Positions 24,357-32,351 are shown, numbered from the stretch's first letter. The stretch is DNA of 49,137 nucleotides from UBA993 sp964485855 (GCA_964485855.1 CAZAKI010000013.1:1-49137), one strand, 5' to 3'. Notes: generated by a model from the letters alone, not told the origin. Program-made: numbers and translations.

Positions 24357-25286
24357 TTGCGGGTGATCTTAGTATTCATCGATGGAGTGGGGCTTGGGGA
24401 TCAGGATGATCATAATCCCTTCTACTATTTCAAGCCCCCGGGTTTATTAAATATATTGGAAGGTAATTTTTTTACGGCATCAACCAGCGGTTTTAGCGGT
24501 CACAAAGCTACGCTGAGCAGTCTTGATGCCTGCCTCGGAACCCCAGGTTATCCCCAAAGTGCAACTGGACAGGCTTCAATCTTTACCGGTGTTAATGCAG
24601 CCGGTTATTTAGGAAAACACTTAAATGGTTTTCCAAACAGAAAATTGCGGGAGTTACTGGCTAAGAAAGGGATTTTTGCCAACCTAAAACAAAAGGGCTA
24701 TTCGGTCTGTTTCGCAAACGCATATCGCCCCGCTTTTTTTGAGCTGCTTGCTGAAGGATTGCCAGGTGATTGTTACTCATGTTCGACCCTTGTTACTTAC
24801 TATGGCGGGGTAAAATTTTTTGGTTTTCCTGAGTTGATCAAGGGGCAGGCTTTATACATGGATATAACCAATGGTCTGCTGAGCAATATGGACGATGATC
24901 TGCCGCTGGTAACTCCGGAACAGGGAGCAGAGATTCTTCTAACAATCAGCCGTGATTATGATTTTTGTCTTTTCGAATATTTCTTAAGTGATTTAGCCGG
25001 GCACTTTGGGGATTATGATCAGATCGTAAAGGTGATCGAAACCCTTGATCTCTTTATCGGCACCCTGGCCGAGCGGATCAACATGGAAGAAACGTTACTG
25101 ATCATTTGCAGCGATCATGGAAACCTCGAAGATAGCTCTTTTAATGAACATACCCTGAACAGGGTTCCACTATTGCTAATAGGCACATCTGAGCTGAGGC
25201 AGGAAATTGCCTCACGGTCCAGGGATCTAACCGCTATAATCAACGCTGTCGAGTTGGGCCTGGCCTGGAATGGAGATGATCAGTGA
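24357..25286 (+). CDS. Alkaline phosphatase superfamily metalloenzyme (PGM-like)
   Basis: Belongs to the two-metal phosphatase/phosphomutase fold shared by cofactor-independent phosphoglycerate mutase and phosphopentomutase. Visible signatures are VFIDGVGLGD at the N-terminus (metal Asp), SATGQASIFTGVNAA with the Thr/Ser nucleophile region, DLAGHFGDYDQ and CSDHGNLED (metal ligands). At 309 residues it is shorter than iPGM or DeoB and lacks their full inserted cap domains, so the substrate is unknown. TTG 24357 follows ACGGAGA; GTG 24363 is an alternative. Overlaps the next gene's start. Confidence 0.8.
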   Translation: MRVILVFIDGVGLGDQDDHNPFYYFKPPGLLNILEGNFFTASTSGFSGHKATLSSLDACLGTPGYPQSATGQASIFTGVNAAGYLGKHLNGFPNRKLRELLAKKGIFANLKQKGYSVCFANAYRPAFFELLAEGLPGDCYSCSTLVTYYGGVKFFGFPELIKGQALYMDITNGLLSNMDDDLPLVTPEQGAEILLTISRDYDFCLFEYFLSDLAGHFGDYDQIVKVIETLDLFIGTLAERINMEETLLIICSDHGNLEDSSFNEHTLNRVPLLLIGTSELRQEIASRSRDLTAIINAVELGLAWNGDDQ

Positions 25287-25903
25287 TGCAGATTGAAACA
25301 ATGATTGTGAGCATGTTTGCCACTAATTGTTACCTGGTTTCCTGCCCGCAGAGCAGGGAAGCAATGGTTATTGATCCCGGGGCTGAAGGTAAAAGAATTA
25401 TTGAGCGGATCAGGGAACTTGGTCTTTTACCTCAAATGATCGTTAATACTCACGGTCATATTGATCACATCGGGGCAAACAGCAAGCTCAAACAGGAATG
25501 GCAAATCCCAGTTATGCTTTCTGAAAAAGATCTTGATGTCTATAACAATCCCGGATTCGGATTGGGTTTGGTGCTTAAGAAACAACCACAACCTGAAAAA
25601 TATATGAGCGAAGGAGATATCATATCCTTCGGACACCAGAGCCTGAAAGTGCTGGAAACCCCCGGTCATACTGATGGAGGGATCTGCCTGGTCGGTGAAT
25701 CAATGGTCTTTTGCGGCGATACTCTTTTTGCCGGATCGATCGGCCGAACAGATCTAGCCGGGGGTTCTCACCCCGCCCTGATGGAGAGCATCAGCAATAA
25801 ACTGCTTACTCTGCCGCCGGAAACCGTTGTTTATCCAGGTCACGGACCGGCTACAACCATCGGATTTGAGAAGGAAAATAACCCTTTTTTATCAGGTCTC
25901 TAG
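25286..25903 (+). CDS. Metallo-beta-lactamase fold hydrolase (glyoxalase II-like)
   Basis: Soluble zinc or iron hydrolase. The signature THGHIDHIGAN gives the HxHxDH metal motif at about residues 54-64, with PGHTDGGICL, CGDTLFAGSIGRTD and the final PGHGPATTIGFEKENNPF completing the metal set. This short form of about 205 residues is widespread in Bacillota (YqgX-like); it lacks the glyoxalase II C-terminal substrate domain, so the substrate is unknown. ATG 25286 overlaps the stop of the upstream metalloenzyme; GTG 25283 is also in frame. Confidence 0.9.
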   Translation: MQIETMIVSMFATNCYLVSCPQSREAMVIDPGAEGKRIIERIRELGLLPQMIVNTHGHIDHIGANSKLKQEWQIPVMLSEKDLDVYNNPGFGLGLVLKKQPQPEKYMSEGDIISFGHQSLKVLETPGHTDGGICLVGESMVFCGDTLFAGSIGRTDLAGGSHPALMESISNKLLTLPPETVVYPGHGPATTIGFEKENNPFLSGL

Positions 25904-26124
25904 TAAAAAACTGCAAAAAATATTAAAAAAAAGCAGGAATGTCATTATGGACAGCGAATACTAGTCAACCGGTTAGTAAGGTTTTCATTTATCTCCCAAG
26001 CGCACTTAATTATTCCTGAAGCAGATGAAAGAGGTAGTCTTGATATTCCCCCAGCGATCAATATTAATATCTATTTTAATACTAAACACATAAGTTGATG
26101 CACTTCACCTGAAAAAGGAGAAAA

Positions 26125-27126
26125 ATGATTAATCACTGGCTGCAGTTTTTGCTCTGTGCCGCAGTAATTGTTTTTGCAGGAAGTAAACTGACCAGAAATG
26201 CCGCCTTTATAGCCGATAACACCGGCATCGGATCAGCCTGGGTTGGCGCGCTGCTGCTGCCTCTGGCTACTTCACTGCCTGAACTGGTCACCACTTTGCG
26301 GGCAGTTGCTATTAATTCGCCTGACCTGGCGGTGGGAAACATTCTCGGCAGCTGCCTTTATAACCTATCGCTGCTTGCTGTCATCGATATTCTGGAAGGA
26401 AGAGGGCCGCTGACCTCCAAAATCAGTAGGGGGCATACCGTAGTTGCTTCATTAAGCATTATTACGATCAGCATTGCAGCACTGGCTATTTCGGGAGTGT
26501 TTACGGGTTCAATTGGCTGGATCGGATACGATACGATCCTGATTGCTCTGGTCTATATTATCGGTGGCAGAATGATTTTCAGCTACGAACATAAGAATAT
26601 GGTCGAGTTGAAGATTGAAGAAGAACTGGCTGACTACAAGCAGCAGTTAAGCAGCGGGAAAGCTTTGCTGAATTTTTCTCTGGCTGCCGGTCTGATTATC
26701 CTGGCAGGAGTATTTCTGACTGATGCGGCCGACCGTATTGCCCTGGATACCGGGCTTGGAAAAACTTTTGTAGGCTCTATATTTCTAGCCATCAGCACTT
26801 CACTGCCCGAGACGGTAACGACGATATCGGCAGTTAGATACGGTTACCTTGATATGGCCGTTGCCAATATTTTTGGGGCGAATTTTATGAACCTGTTGAT
26901 CATTTTCCTGGCTGATCTGCTCTATCTAGAATCGCCACTGCTACAGGCAGTGACTGATCAGCATCTGCTATCAGCCCTGATGGTCATTATGATGAGTACT
27001 GTCATTATTTTTGGTTTGATTTACCGTTCTGAAAAAAAGTTTTTACGTGCCGGCTACGATACCCTGTTTATGCTGGTCGGTTACCTGACTGCTTTTTACT
27101 TTCTCTACAAATCAGGTGGCAATTAA
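26125..27126 (+). CDS. CaCA family Na+/Ca2+ exchanger-like transporter
   Basis: Inner membrane cation antiporter of the YrbG type. The 333-residue protein is almost wholly hydrophobic with about ten membrane segments and the two inverted alpha-repeats: LLPLATSLPELVTTLRA...GNILGSCLYNL in the first half and FLAISTSLPETVTTISAV...ANIFGANFMNL in the second. These carry the conserved acidic residues that bind Ca2+/Na+. A hydrophilic loop rich in Lys/Glu lies in the middle, as usual. AAAAAGGAG precedes ATG 26125. The 221 bp upstream is AT-rich with no gene; I see no convincing promoter there. Confidence 0.92.
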   Translation: MINHWLQFLLCAAVIVFAGSKLTRNAAFIADNTGIGSAWVGALLLPLATSLPELVTTLRAVAINSPDLAVGNILGSCLYNLSLLAVIDILEGRGPLTSKISRGHTVVASLSIITISIAALAISGVFTGSIGWIGYDTILIALVYIIGGRMIFSYEHKNMVELKIEEELADYKQQLSSGKALLNFSLAAGLIILAGVFLTDAADRIALDTGLGKTFVGSIFLAISTSLPETVTTISAVRYGYLDMAVANIFGANFMNLLIIFLADLLYLESPLLQAVTDQHLLSALMVIMMSTVIIFGLIYRSEKKFLRAGYDTLFMLVGYLTAFYFLYKSGGN

Positions 27127-27145
27127 CAATTAGGTGGTGTTTTCG

Positions 27146-28396
27146 ATGGAAGTGGAAAAGTTAAATCAGCTGACATTAGCCGAGCTTCATAAAATGGCCA
27201 AAGAGAATGCAATAAGAGGTCAATCGACCATGCGCAAACCGGAACTGATTGAAGCTCTCAGCCGGATTGATGTCGATGATGGAGAAGACGAACAACAGAT
27301 TGCATCCGGGATGTTGGAGATTATGCAGGATGGCTTTGGTTTCCTGAGACGCAGAAAATATTTCTTTTCGGATGACGATATTTATATCTCGGCCTCCCAG
27401 ATCCGACGTTTCAACATGCGGACTGGTGATGTAATCTCCGGAAAAATCAGGCCGCCTAAAGATAACGAACGCTATTACGCCCTGCTGCAGGTTGAAGAAA
27501 TTAACGACGCGGATCCGGAGAAATTGTCCGGACGGGCTAATTTCACCTCGCTGGTACCAATTCACCCCGATGAACAGATTAGAATGGAAACGAAACCGAA
27601 TATCCTTTCCACGAGAATAATTGATCTGCTGATCCCGATTGGCAAGGGGCAACGCGGTTTGATTGTGTCGCCTCCGAAAGCCGGGAAAACAATGTTGCTA
27701 AAACAGCTGGCTAACAGCATTTCTATTAATCATCCTGAAATTGAAATGATTGTTCTCCTGATTGACGAAAGACCGGAAGAAGTAACCGATATGGAACGTA
27801 GTGTCGATGCCGATGTAGTCAGCTCCACCTTTGATCAGAAACCGGAAAATCATATTAGGGTTGCCGAGTTGGTTCTTGAACGCTCACAGCGGCTGGTTGA
27901 ACAGGGACGTGATGTAGCAGTGCTGCTTGACAGCATCACCAGGTTAACCAGAGCGTATAACCTTGTTATCCCGCCCAGTGGGAGAACTTTGTCAGGGGGA
28001 ATTGATCCCGGTGCTTTTTATAAACCAAAGCGCTTTTTCGGGGCAGCCCGTAATATTGACGGCGGCGGTAGCCTGACTGTTTTGGCTACGGCAATAGTTG
28101 ATACGGGTAGTCGCATGGATGATGTAGTCTATGAAGAGTTTAAGGGAACAGGAAACATGGAACTTCACCTGGACCGGCGGATTGCCGAACGAAGAATCTT
28201 TCCAGCGATTGATATTTCGCGTTCGGGAACCCGGCGGGAAGAACTGCTTCTTGACGAACATAAAATTGAATTAATGTGGGCGCTGCGAAGAGCGATGGGC
28301 AGCAGCACTTCTGTTGAGTTTCTTGAAGCCCTGATGGACAGGATGCGGAAAACGAAAACAAACGAGGAATTCTTAAGCAACATGCATACAATGTAG
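27146..28396 (+). CDS. rho: Transcription termination factor Rho
   Basis: RNA-dependent hexameric ATPase that ends transcripts. The 416-residue protein has the N-terminal helical domain (LTLAELHKMAKENAI, SAP/Rho-N), the RNA-binding cold-shock-like domain (GFGFLRRRKYFFSDDDIYIS), and the motor with Walker A PPKAGKTMLLKQL, LIDERPEEVTDM, the Q-loop/R-loop regions and GGGSLTVLATAIVDTGSRMDD-type core. ATG 27146 follows AGGTGGTG; GTG 27134 lies within the Shine-Dalgarno. It has no long insertion in the N-domain. It heads a run of translation genes, as in B. subtilis. Confidence 0.97.
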   Translation: MEVEKLNQLTLAELHKMAKENAIRGQSTMRKPELIEALSRIDVDDGEDEQQIASGMLEIMQDGFGFLRRRKYFFSDDDIYISASQIRRFNMRTGDVISGKIRPPKDNERYYALLQVEEINDADPEKLSGRANFTSLVPIHPDEQIRMETKPNILSTRIIDLLIPIGKGQRGLIVSPPKAGKTMLLKQLANSISINHPEIEMIVLLIDERPEEVTDMERSVDADVVSSTFDQKPENHIRVAELVLERSQRLVEQGRDVAVLLDSITRLTRAYNLVIPPSGRTLSGGIDPGAFYKPKRFFGAARNIDGGGSLTVLATAIVDTGSRMDDVVYEEFKGTGNMELHLDRRIAERRIFPAIDISRSGTRREELLLDEHKIELMWALRRAMGSSTSVEFLEALMDRMRKTKTNEEFLSNMHTM

Positions 28397-28463
28397 CGGC
28401 TCTATCAAAACACAACCTTATTCGTGAGGAAAGATTTTGCCTCAGGCTTTGATTTTCCAGTTC

Positions 28464-28492
28464 TTGCAAAGCAATTTGCTTTGTGCTATTAT
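28464..28492 (+). promoter_or_regulatory. Promoter of rpmE
   Basis: TTGCAA (28464-28469), a 17-bp spacer and TATTAT (28487-28492) preceded by TGC (extended -10). It lies about 36 bp before the rpmE start. Confidence 0.75.
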
Positions 28493-28528
28493 CTTGATTC
28501 GGGAACGTAGGAAGGAGGGAACGATAAG

Positions 28529-28726
28529 ATGAAAGCGGATTTACATCCAAAATATTACAAAACAACGGTTACCTGTGCTTGCGGCGAATCATTTGAAACC
28601 GGTTCCACCAGAGAAAGCTTGAAGGTGGAAATCTGCTCCAAATGTCACCCCTTTTTCACCGGTAAACAAAAATTTGTCGATACCGGCGGTAGAGTTGAAA
28701 GGTTTAAACGCAAATACGGTATGTAG
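28529..28726 (+). CDS. rpmE: 50S ribosomal protein L31 (zinc form)
   Basis: bL31, bridging the large and small subunits. The 65-residue protein begins MKADLHPKYYKTTVTCACG and keeps all four zinc-binding cysteines (CAC near residue 16, CSKC near residue 36), so it is the Zn-containing type that acts as a zinc store, followed by HPFFTGKQKFVDTGGRVERF. AAGGAGGG precedes the ATG. A hairpin follows the gene. Confidence 0.97.
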   Translation: MKADLHPKYYKTTVTCACGESFETGSTRESLKVEICSKCHPFFTGKQKFVDTGGRVERFKRKYGM

Positions 28727-28735
28727 AAAGCCCGG

Positions 28736-28763
28736 GCAGAGTATTGACTCTGCTCTTTCTCCA
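28736..28763 (+). terminator. Terminator-like hairpin after rpmE
   Basis: GCAGAGT (28736-28742) pairs perfectly with ACTCTGC (28747-28753) around ATTG, followed by an interrupted T-rich tail (TCTTTCT). Probably a partial terminator letting some transcription continue into prfA. Confidence 0.6.
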
Positions 28764-28781
28764 GTTAAGGAAGTGAATAAA

Positions 28782-28835
28782 ATGATTGCGATTGTCCATA
28801 GCGGCGGTTGCCCCGGGGTGACCGCTGATGTATGA
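28782..28835 (+). CDS. Possible 17-residue leader ORF overlapping prfA start
   Basis: ATG 28782 has an AAGGAAG Shine-Dalgarno about 10 bp upstream and encodes MIAIVHSGGCPGVTADV, ending at TGA 28833-28835, which overlaps the prfA start region. It could couple translation to RF1 production or be a chance ORF. Its SGGxPG pattern faintly recalls a phosphofructokinase N-terminus, so a gene remnant is another option. No function is claimed. Confidence 0.3.
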   Translation: MIAIVHSGGCPGVTADV

Positions 28836-29898
28836 TAAGCTTGATTTGATTGAAGATCGCTATAGCGAACTCGAGAAACTGTTAAGTGATCCCAAAACAC
28901 TAGATCAGCGCGAAGAGTGGCTGGAAATGTCAAAAGAGCTAGCTGCTATCGCCCCGGTTGTCGAGCTTTCGCGCCGACTGAAAGCAGTGAACCGGGAAAT
29001 TGAAGAAGCTGATGAAATGCTCTCCGGCAGTGAAGAAGAAGATCTGAATGACTACCTGAAGACAGAGACTGAAAAATTAAAGCTCGAAAAAGAAAAACTG
29101 GAAGAAGATCTCAAAGAGTTACTCCTGCCAAAAGATCCCTATGATGAAAAAAGCGTGTTTATCGAAATCAGGGCCGGAACCGGGGGAGAAGAGGCGGCAC
29201 TATTTGCGGCCGATCTTTTGAAAATGTATACTCGCTATGCAGAGAAGAGCGGTTTCAAGTCGGCGCTGGTTGATGCGCATGAAACTGATATCGGTGGATA
29301 TAAAGAGGCAATCTTGAGTGTTGAGGGCAAGGGGGCTTTCAGCCGCCTCAAATACGAGAGCGGAGTGCATCGTGTCCAGCGGATTCCTTCAACCGAATCG
29401 GGAGGAAGAATCCATACTTCCGCTGCTACTGTCGCTGTTTTACCTGAAGTTGAAGAGGTTGAAGTCGATATTAATCCGCAGGATTTGCGGATTGATACTT
29501 TCTGCGCAACCGGCCCGGGCGGGCAGAGTGTTAACACCACTCAGTCTGCAGTCCGGATTACTCATGTGCCAACCGGAGTGGTGGTCAGCTGCCAGGATGA
29601 AAAATCTCAACTGCAAAATAAGGATAAAGCTCTGCGTATTCTGCGCAGCCGGCTGCTTGAAAAGATTATCTCCGAACAGACTGCAGAGCTGGCTCAAACC
29701 AGGAAAACTATGGTGGGAACAGGTGATCGCAGCGAAAGGATTCGGACCTATAATTTTCCCCAGAACAGGGTTACCGATCACCGGATCGGTTTGACGCTGC
29801 ACAAGATGGATCTCATTCTGGCCGGGGATCTTGATGATATTATTGATGAGCTGGCCTCAAACGAAAGAGCAGAGCAGTTAAAAGCCAACGGAGGTTAA
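28828..29898 (+). CDS. prfA: Peptide chain release factor 1
   Basis: RF1, which recognises UAA and UAG and triggers peptide release. The GGQ motif is in TGPGGQSVNTTQSAVR, and the codon-recognition tripeptide is PST in RIPSTESGGRIHTSA, in place of the PAT seen in E. coli, a common RF1 variant (RF2 has SPF). 356 residues is the normal length. ATG 28828 follows GGGGTGA. It is followed 8 bp later by prmC, which methylates the GGQ glutamine. Confidence 0.97.
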   Translation: MYDKLDLIEDRYSELEKLLSDPKTLDQREEWLEMSKELAAIAPVVELSRRLKAVNREIEEADEMLSGSEEEDLNDYLKTETEKLKLEKEKLEEDLKELLLPKDPYDEKSVFIEIRAGTGGEEAALFAADLLKMYTRYAEKSGFKSALVDAHETDIGGYKEAILSVEGKGAFSRLKYESGVHRVQRIPSTESGGRIHTSAATVAVLPEVEEVEVDINPQDLRIDTFCATGPGGQSVNTTQSAVRITHVPTGVVVSCQDEKSQLQNKDKALRILRSRLLEKIISEQTAELAQTRKTMVGTGDRSERIRTYNFPQNRVTDHRIGLTLHKMDLILAGDLDDIIDELASNERAEQLKANGG

Positions 29899-29906
29899 CC
29901 TGACTA

Positions 29907-30779
29907 ATGAATCAGACTTTTGGGGAAGCTCTGCAAAGAGCTTCTTTTTGTTTGCGTGAAGCAGGTTTGGTGCAGCCCAGATTTGAAGCGGAAATACTGC
30001 TCGCATCTTTATTTAATGATGATCGGGTCAAGTTGATCACCTGCCAGGATGATTTACTCGAAGAAGCAACCCGGCTCCGTTACGAGGAAATGATCCGGCG
30101 CAGGACTAAAAAAGAACCCGTTGCCTATATCACAGGAGAAAAATATTTTTACGGGCGAAAATTTTTCGTTAACCGGAATGTCTTGATCCCGCGGCCCGAA
30201 ACCGAATTACTAGTTGAGCAGGCCTTAAGATGGTCGCAAAGTTGCTTAAAATCTAAAGATAAACTGCAGATATTAGATCTGGGAACCGGCTGTGGAAATC
30301 TTGCGATCAGCCTGGCGCTGGAACTGCCGCTGGCAGAAGTCTGGGCAGTCGATATCTCCAGGGCTGCCCTGGAAACAGCGGGAGCGAATGCTGATTTTCA
30401 TCAGGTAACAAAACGGATTCATTTCCTGGAAAGTAATTATTTTAATGCTTTTAAAGGGCTTACGGCACCGTTGTTTGATCTAATTGTCAGCAATCCGCCG
30501 TACATAAGCAGCAAGGAGATGACTTCTTTGCCAGGGTCAGTAGTTGATTACGAGCCGCACCAGGCACTAAATGGGGGGAGAGACGGTCTTGATGCTTTCC
30601 GAAAAATATTAACCGATCTTGAAGGATATGCTCGAAAACCGACTGTCCTGCTTCTGGAGATTGGCGCCAATCAACAGGTGGCGGTGGGCAGGCTCTTCAG
30701 GAAAAGCAGAGCCTTCAGGCTGATTGGTTGGCGCGTTGATCTTAGCGGCCGACCGCGATTATATTTTGGTGTAATCTAA
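29907..30779 (+). CDS. prmC: Release factor glutamine methyltransferase PrmC
   Basis: SAM-dependent enzyme that methylates the Gln of the GGQ motif in RF1/RF2. The 290-residue protein has the N-terminal helical RF-binding domain, the RPETELLVE segment, the SAM motif ILDLGTGCGNLAISLAL at about residues 121-137 and the catalytic NPPY in VSNPPYISSKEM. The gene follows prfA directly, the standard enzyme-substrate pairing. After its stop the AT-rich non-syntenic region begins. Confidence 0.95.
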   Translation: MNQTFGEALQRASFCLREAGLVQPRFEAEILLASLFNDDRVKLITCQDDLLEEATRLRYEEMIRRRTKKEPVAYITGEKYFYGRKFFVNRNVLIPRPETELLVEQALRWSQSCLKSKDKLQILDLGTGCGNLAISLALELPLAEVWAVDISRAALETAGANADFHQVTKRIHFLESNYFNAFKGLTAPLFDLIVSNPPYISSKEMTSLPGSVVDYEPHQALNGGRDGLDAFRKILTDLEGYARKPTVLLLEIGANQQVAVGRLFRKSRAFRLIGWRVDLSGRPRLYFGVI

Positions 30780-30802
30780 CTTTATCTTTTGCGATTACCT
30801 GC

Positions 30803-30975
30803 TTAGCCTAATAAATTTTTTACTGTCTCCATAACAGGTTCACTAATATCAAGATTACTCTCTTCTTCTGTTTTGCATAAATCCTTTCGCGGGTGAACAA
30901 TATATAAATTACTCCGGCTACCACAGCAATCGCTGTAAATGTAGAATTACTATCGACAGCAGTATTAATATTCAT
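30803..30975 (-). pseudogene. Frameshifted small membrane protein ORF
   Basis: Read on the minus strand from ATG 30975, the first half gives MNINTAVDSNSTFTAIAVV..., one membrane segment. At an AT dinucleotide run (about 30898-30905) the frame continues into a basic nonsense tail, whereas the frame two bases away reads IVHPRKDLCKTEEESNLD and ends SEPVMETVKNLLG-stop at 30803. Deleting one AT unit joins the halves into a plausible 56-residue membrane protein. The open frame also extends upstream (MWSGLGYIDHYAM) without a good Shine-Dalgarno. Product unknown. Either a pseudogene or an assembly indel. Confidence 0.45.
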
Positions 30976-31118
30976 GGCATAATGATCAATGTAACCTAAA
31001 CCTGACCACATTTTACAAGCAAAAATTTAATAGTTCCTTAACATTCTTGCCAAAGATTGACCCAGAACGCCTTCTATACTTGATTGTGCAAGTAATAAAT
31101 ATATTGGAGGCAAAAAAA

Positions 31119-31466
31119 ATGAAAAGCACAATCAAGGTTTTAGGTATCACTTTATTATTGGTGTTAGCTCTGTCAACAGCAGCTTTCGCCTCTAATGGTA
31201 ACGGTCCGAGCTATGAGGTTTGTGTGAAAGATTTTATGGATCCTGCAGATGTAGCCCGCTTTGAACAAATCATCGCCGATTACCAGGCAGCCATGGAGTC
31301 ACTGAGAGGCAATCCCGAAGCCTTTGATGAGCGGTTAGCACTCAAAATTGAAAAGCGTAACGCGCTGGCTGAGTTCGTGCCTGATGAATTTAAAGACCGC
31401 TTCTCGAACTTTAATACTGAAAAGCAAGGCATGCAACATCAGGGCGGAAACAAAGGCAACCGCTAA
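31119..31466 (+). CDS. Small secreted protein of unknown function
   Basis: A 115-residue precursor with a clear Sec signal peptide: MKSTIKVLGITLLLVLALS and cleavage expected after AAFA (about residue 24). The mature part is acidic and helical, with one cysteine in YEVCVKDFMDPADV, and ends in a Gln/Gly/Asn-rich, basic tail. ATG 31119 has a strong TTGGAGG 8 bp upstream; the frame is open further upstream, but those codons precede the Shine-Dalgarno. I do not recognise the family. It is the only intact gene between prmC and the metallophosphatase, and a terminator hairpin follows. Confidence 0.75.
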   Translation: MKSTIKVLGITLLLVLALSTAAFASNGNGPSYEVCVKDFMDPADVARFEQIIADYQAAMESLRGNPEAFDERLALKIEKRNALAEFVPDEFKDRFSNFNTEKQGMQHQGGNKGNR

Positions 31467-31506
31467 AAAACAGATTGATCAGTTCGAAGAGTGTAGATTG
31501 AAAGAT

Positions 31507-31541
31507 AAACGTGCCAAAGGAATTATTCCTTTGGCACGTTT
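31507..31541. terminator. Bidirectional terminator hairpin
   Basis: Perfect 14-bp stem: AAACGTGCCAAAGG (31507-31520) pairs with CCTTTGGCACGTTT (31528-31541) around AATTATT. It sits 40 bp after the secreted protein gene and exactly at the end of the decayed lipoprotein frame on the other strand, so it probably served both convergent genes. Confidence 0.7.
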
Positions 31542-31937
31542 ATGTAGATCGAGCCAGCCACAGAGGTGGGCAGGTCAGGTGCAGTAAAAGTTCTTGGTAA
31601 GCCTTGGGCAATAACGATCTAACTTTCCTGTTTAGCTGTTGCATGGTTGCGACTTAGTCGTCGCTCAACGCCACATAGCCGCCATATGCAAACTGCTCCT
31701 ACAATTCAAGCAGTATTTGTTTTTCGTTGGCAGGTAATAAATTCACGGCCATCATGGATATCTCGTTTAGCTCTAAAAGCTCCTATTCTGTTAACACAGT
31801 GTCCATTCTTTGGTTAATTTCTTCAAACTCTTCCTGAGTCGCTCTTTAGGGTTCTGTAGTAATTACTGCGCTGTTTGTAGCGCAGCCAGAAACTAAAAGA
31901 GTTATTAACGTCAAAAGAGCTATTTAAAAGCTCTCAT
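31540..31937 (-). pseudogene. Decayed lipoprotein gene with one frameshift and four in-frame stops
   Basis: Minus-strand ATG 31937 has a perfect AAAAGGAG 9 bp upstream. It starts MRAFK and, after a one-base loss in an A run, continues IALLTLITLLVSGCATNSA, a lipoprotein signal with lipobox LVSGC. The frame then reads as a Glu/Gln/Leu-rich helical protein down to 31540, about 132 codons, but is interrupted by TAA at 31846-31848, TAG at 31783-31785, TAG at 31699-31701 and TAA at 31654-31656. Each stop lies where Gln (CAA/CAG) would fit, e.g. LTE-stop-ELLELNEI and LLEL-stop-EQFAYGG. The fourth may be the original end. Most likely a pseudogene decayed by C-to-T changes. Family not recognised. Confidence 0.65.
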
Positions 31938-32037
31938 AAGGCAGATCTCCTTTTATCTCTAAATATATAAAGCACTACCCAAATGCTTCATAAATCCCTT
32001 AGGAACATAAGCTTATTAAGTTGATGTATGGCTCAGG

Positions 32038-32235
32038 TTATTGCCTATATTTTACAAACATTGCTATAGCCCATGTAACAGCAAGCAGCATAATAAGGAC
32101 TACGACTAAAAAGCCCCATTTTTCTTCAGATATAGCCATGCTGATTGCATAGAACGCCTGAACAAAAAATCCAATATTATATCTCCAATCAGTTGCATAT
32201 TTGATGTTATTAAAATAATATTTATAGCTCTTTAC
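32038..32235 (-). pseudogene. Probable 5'-truncated two-TM membrane protein
   Basis: A minus-strand frame of 66 codons ends at TAA 32038-32040. It reads NNIKYATDWRYNIGFFVQAF..., then SEEKWGFLVVVLIMLLAV... and finishes FVKYRQ, giving two membrane segments. The only in-frame ATG (32139) lies after the first membrane segment and would give just 33 residues; the upstream part has no start codon and is closed by TGA at 32236-32238. This looks like a gene that lost its start. Product unknown. Confidence 0.4.
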
Positions 32236-32271
32236 TCAACTACATGACCTGCATTTATTCCAACCTTGTAT

Positions 32272-32316
32272 GCGTTTGCGCAAACGTTTGCAAAAACGCA
32301 AACGTTTTTGTTTTTG
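32272..32316. repeat. Cluster of nested CAAACG/CGTTTG palindromes
   Basis: CGTTTGCGCAAACG (32273-32286) and GCAAACGTTTGC (32280-32291) are overlapping perfect palindromes. AAACGTTTGC (32282-32291) also pairs with GCAAACGTTT (32298-32307), followed by TTGTTTTTG. The first two resemble operators of LacI-type repressors; the last arrangement resembles a plus-strand terminator. It lies between the metallophosphatase 3' end and the decayed genes. Confidence 0.6.
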
Positions 32317-32351
32317 TAACCGTTTAAAATTTTAACATCTTTACCGGCAGT

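Noticed and set aside
25904..26124. Promoter or small gene in the AT-rich 221 bp before the CaCA exchanger
   Set aside because: TTGATA (26040) with TATTAA 16 bp away is too weak to distinguish from AT-rich background, and no ORF with a Shine-Dalgarno is seen.
31540..31937. A genome-wide genetic code change (TAA/TAG read as Gln)
   Set aside because: Many confidently identified genes in this window end in TAA or TAG followed by non-coding DNA or a new start, and RF1 (prfA), which reads both codons, is present and intact.
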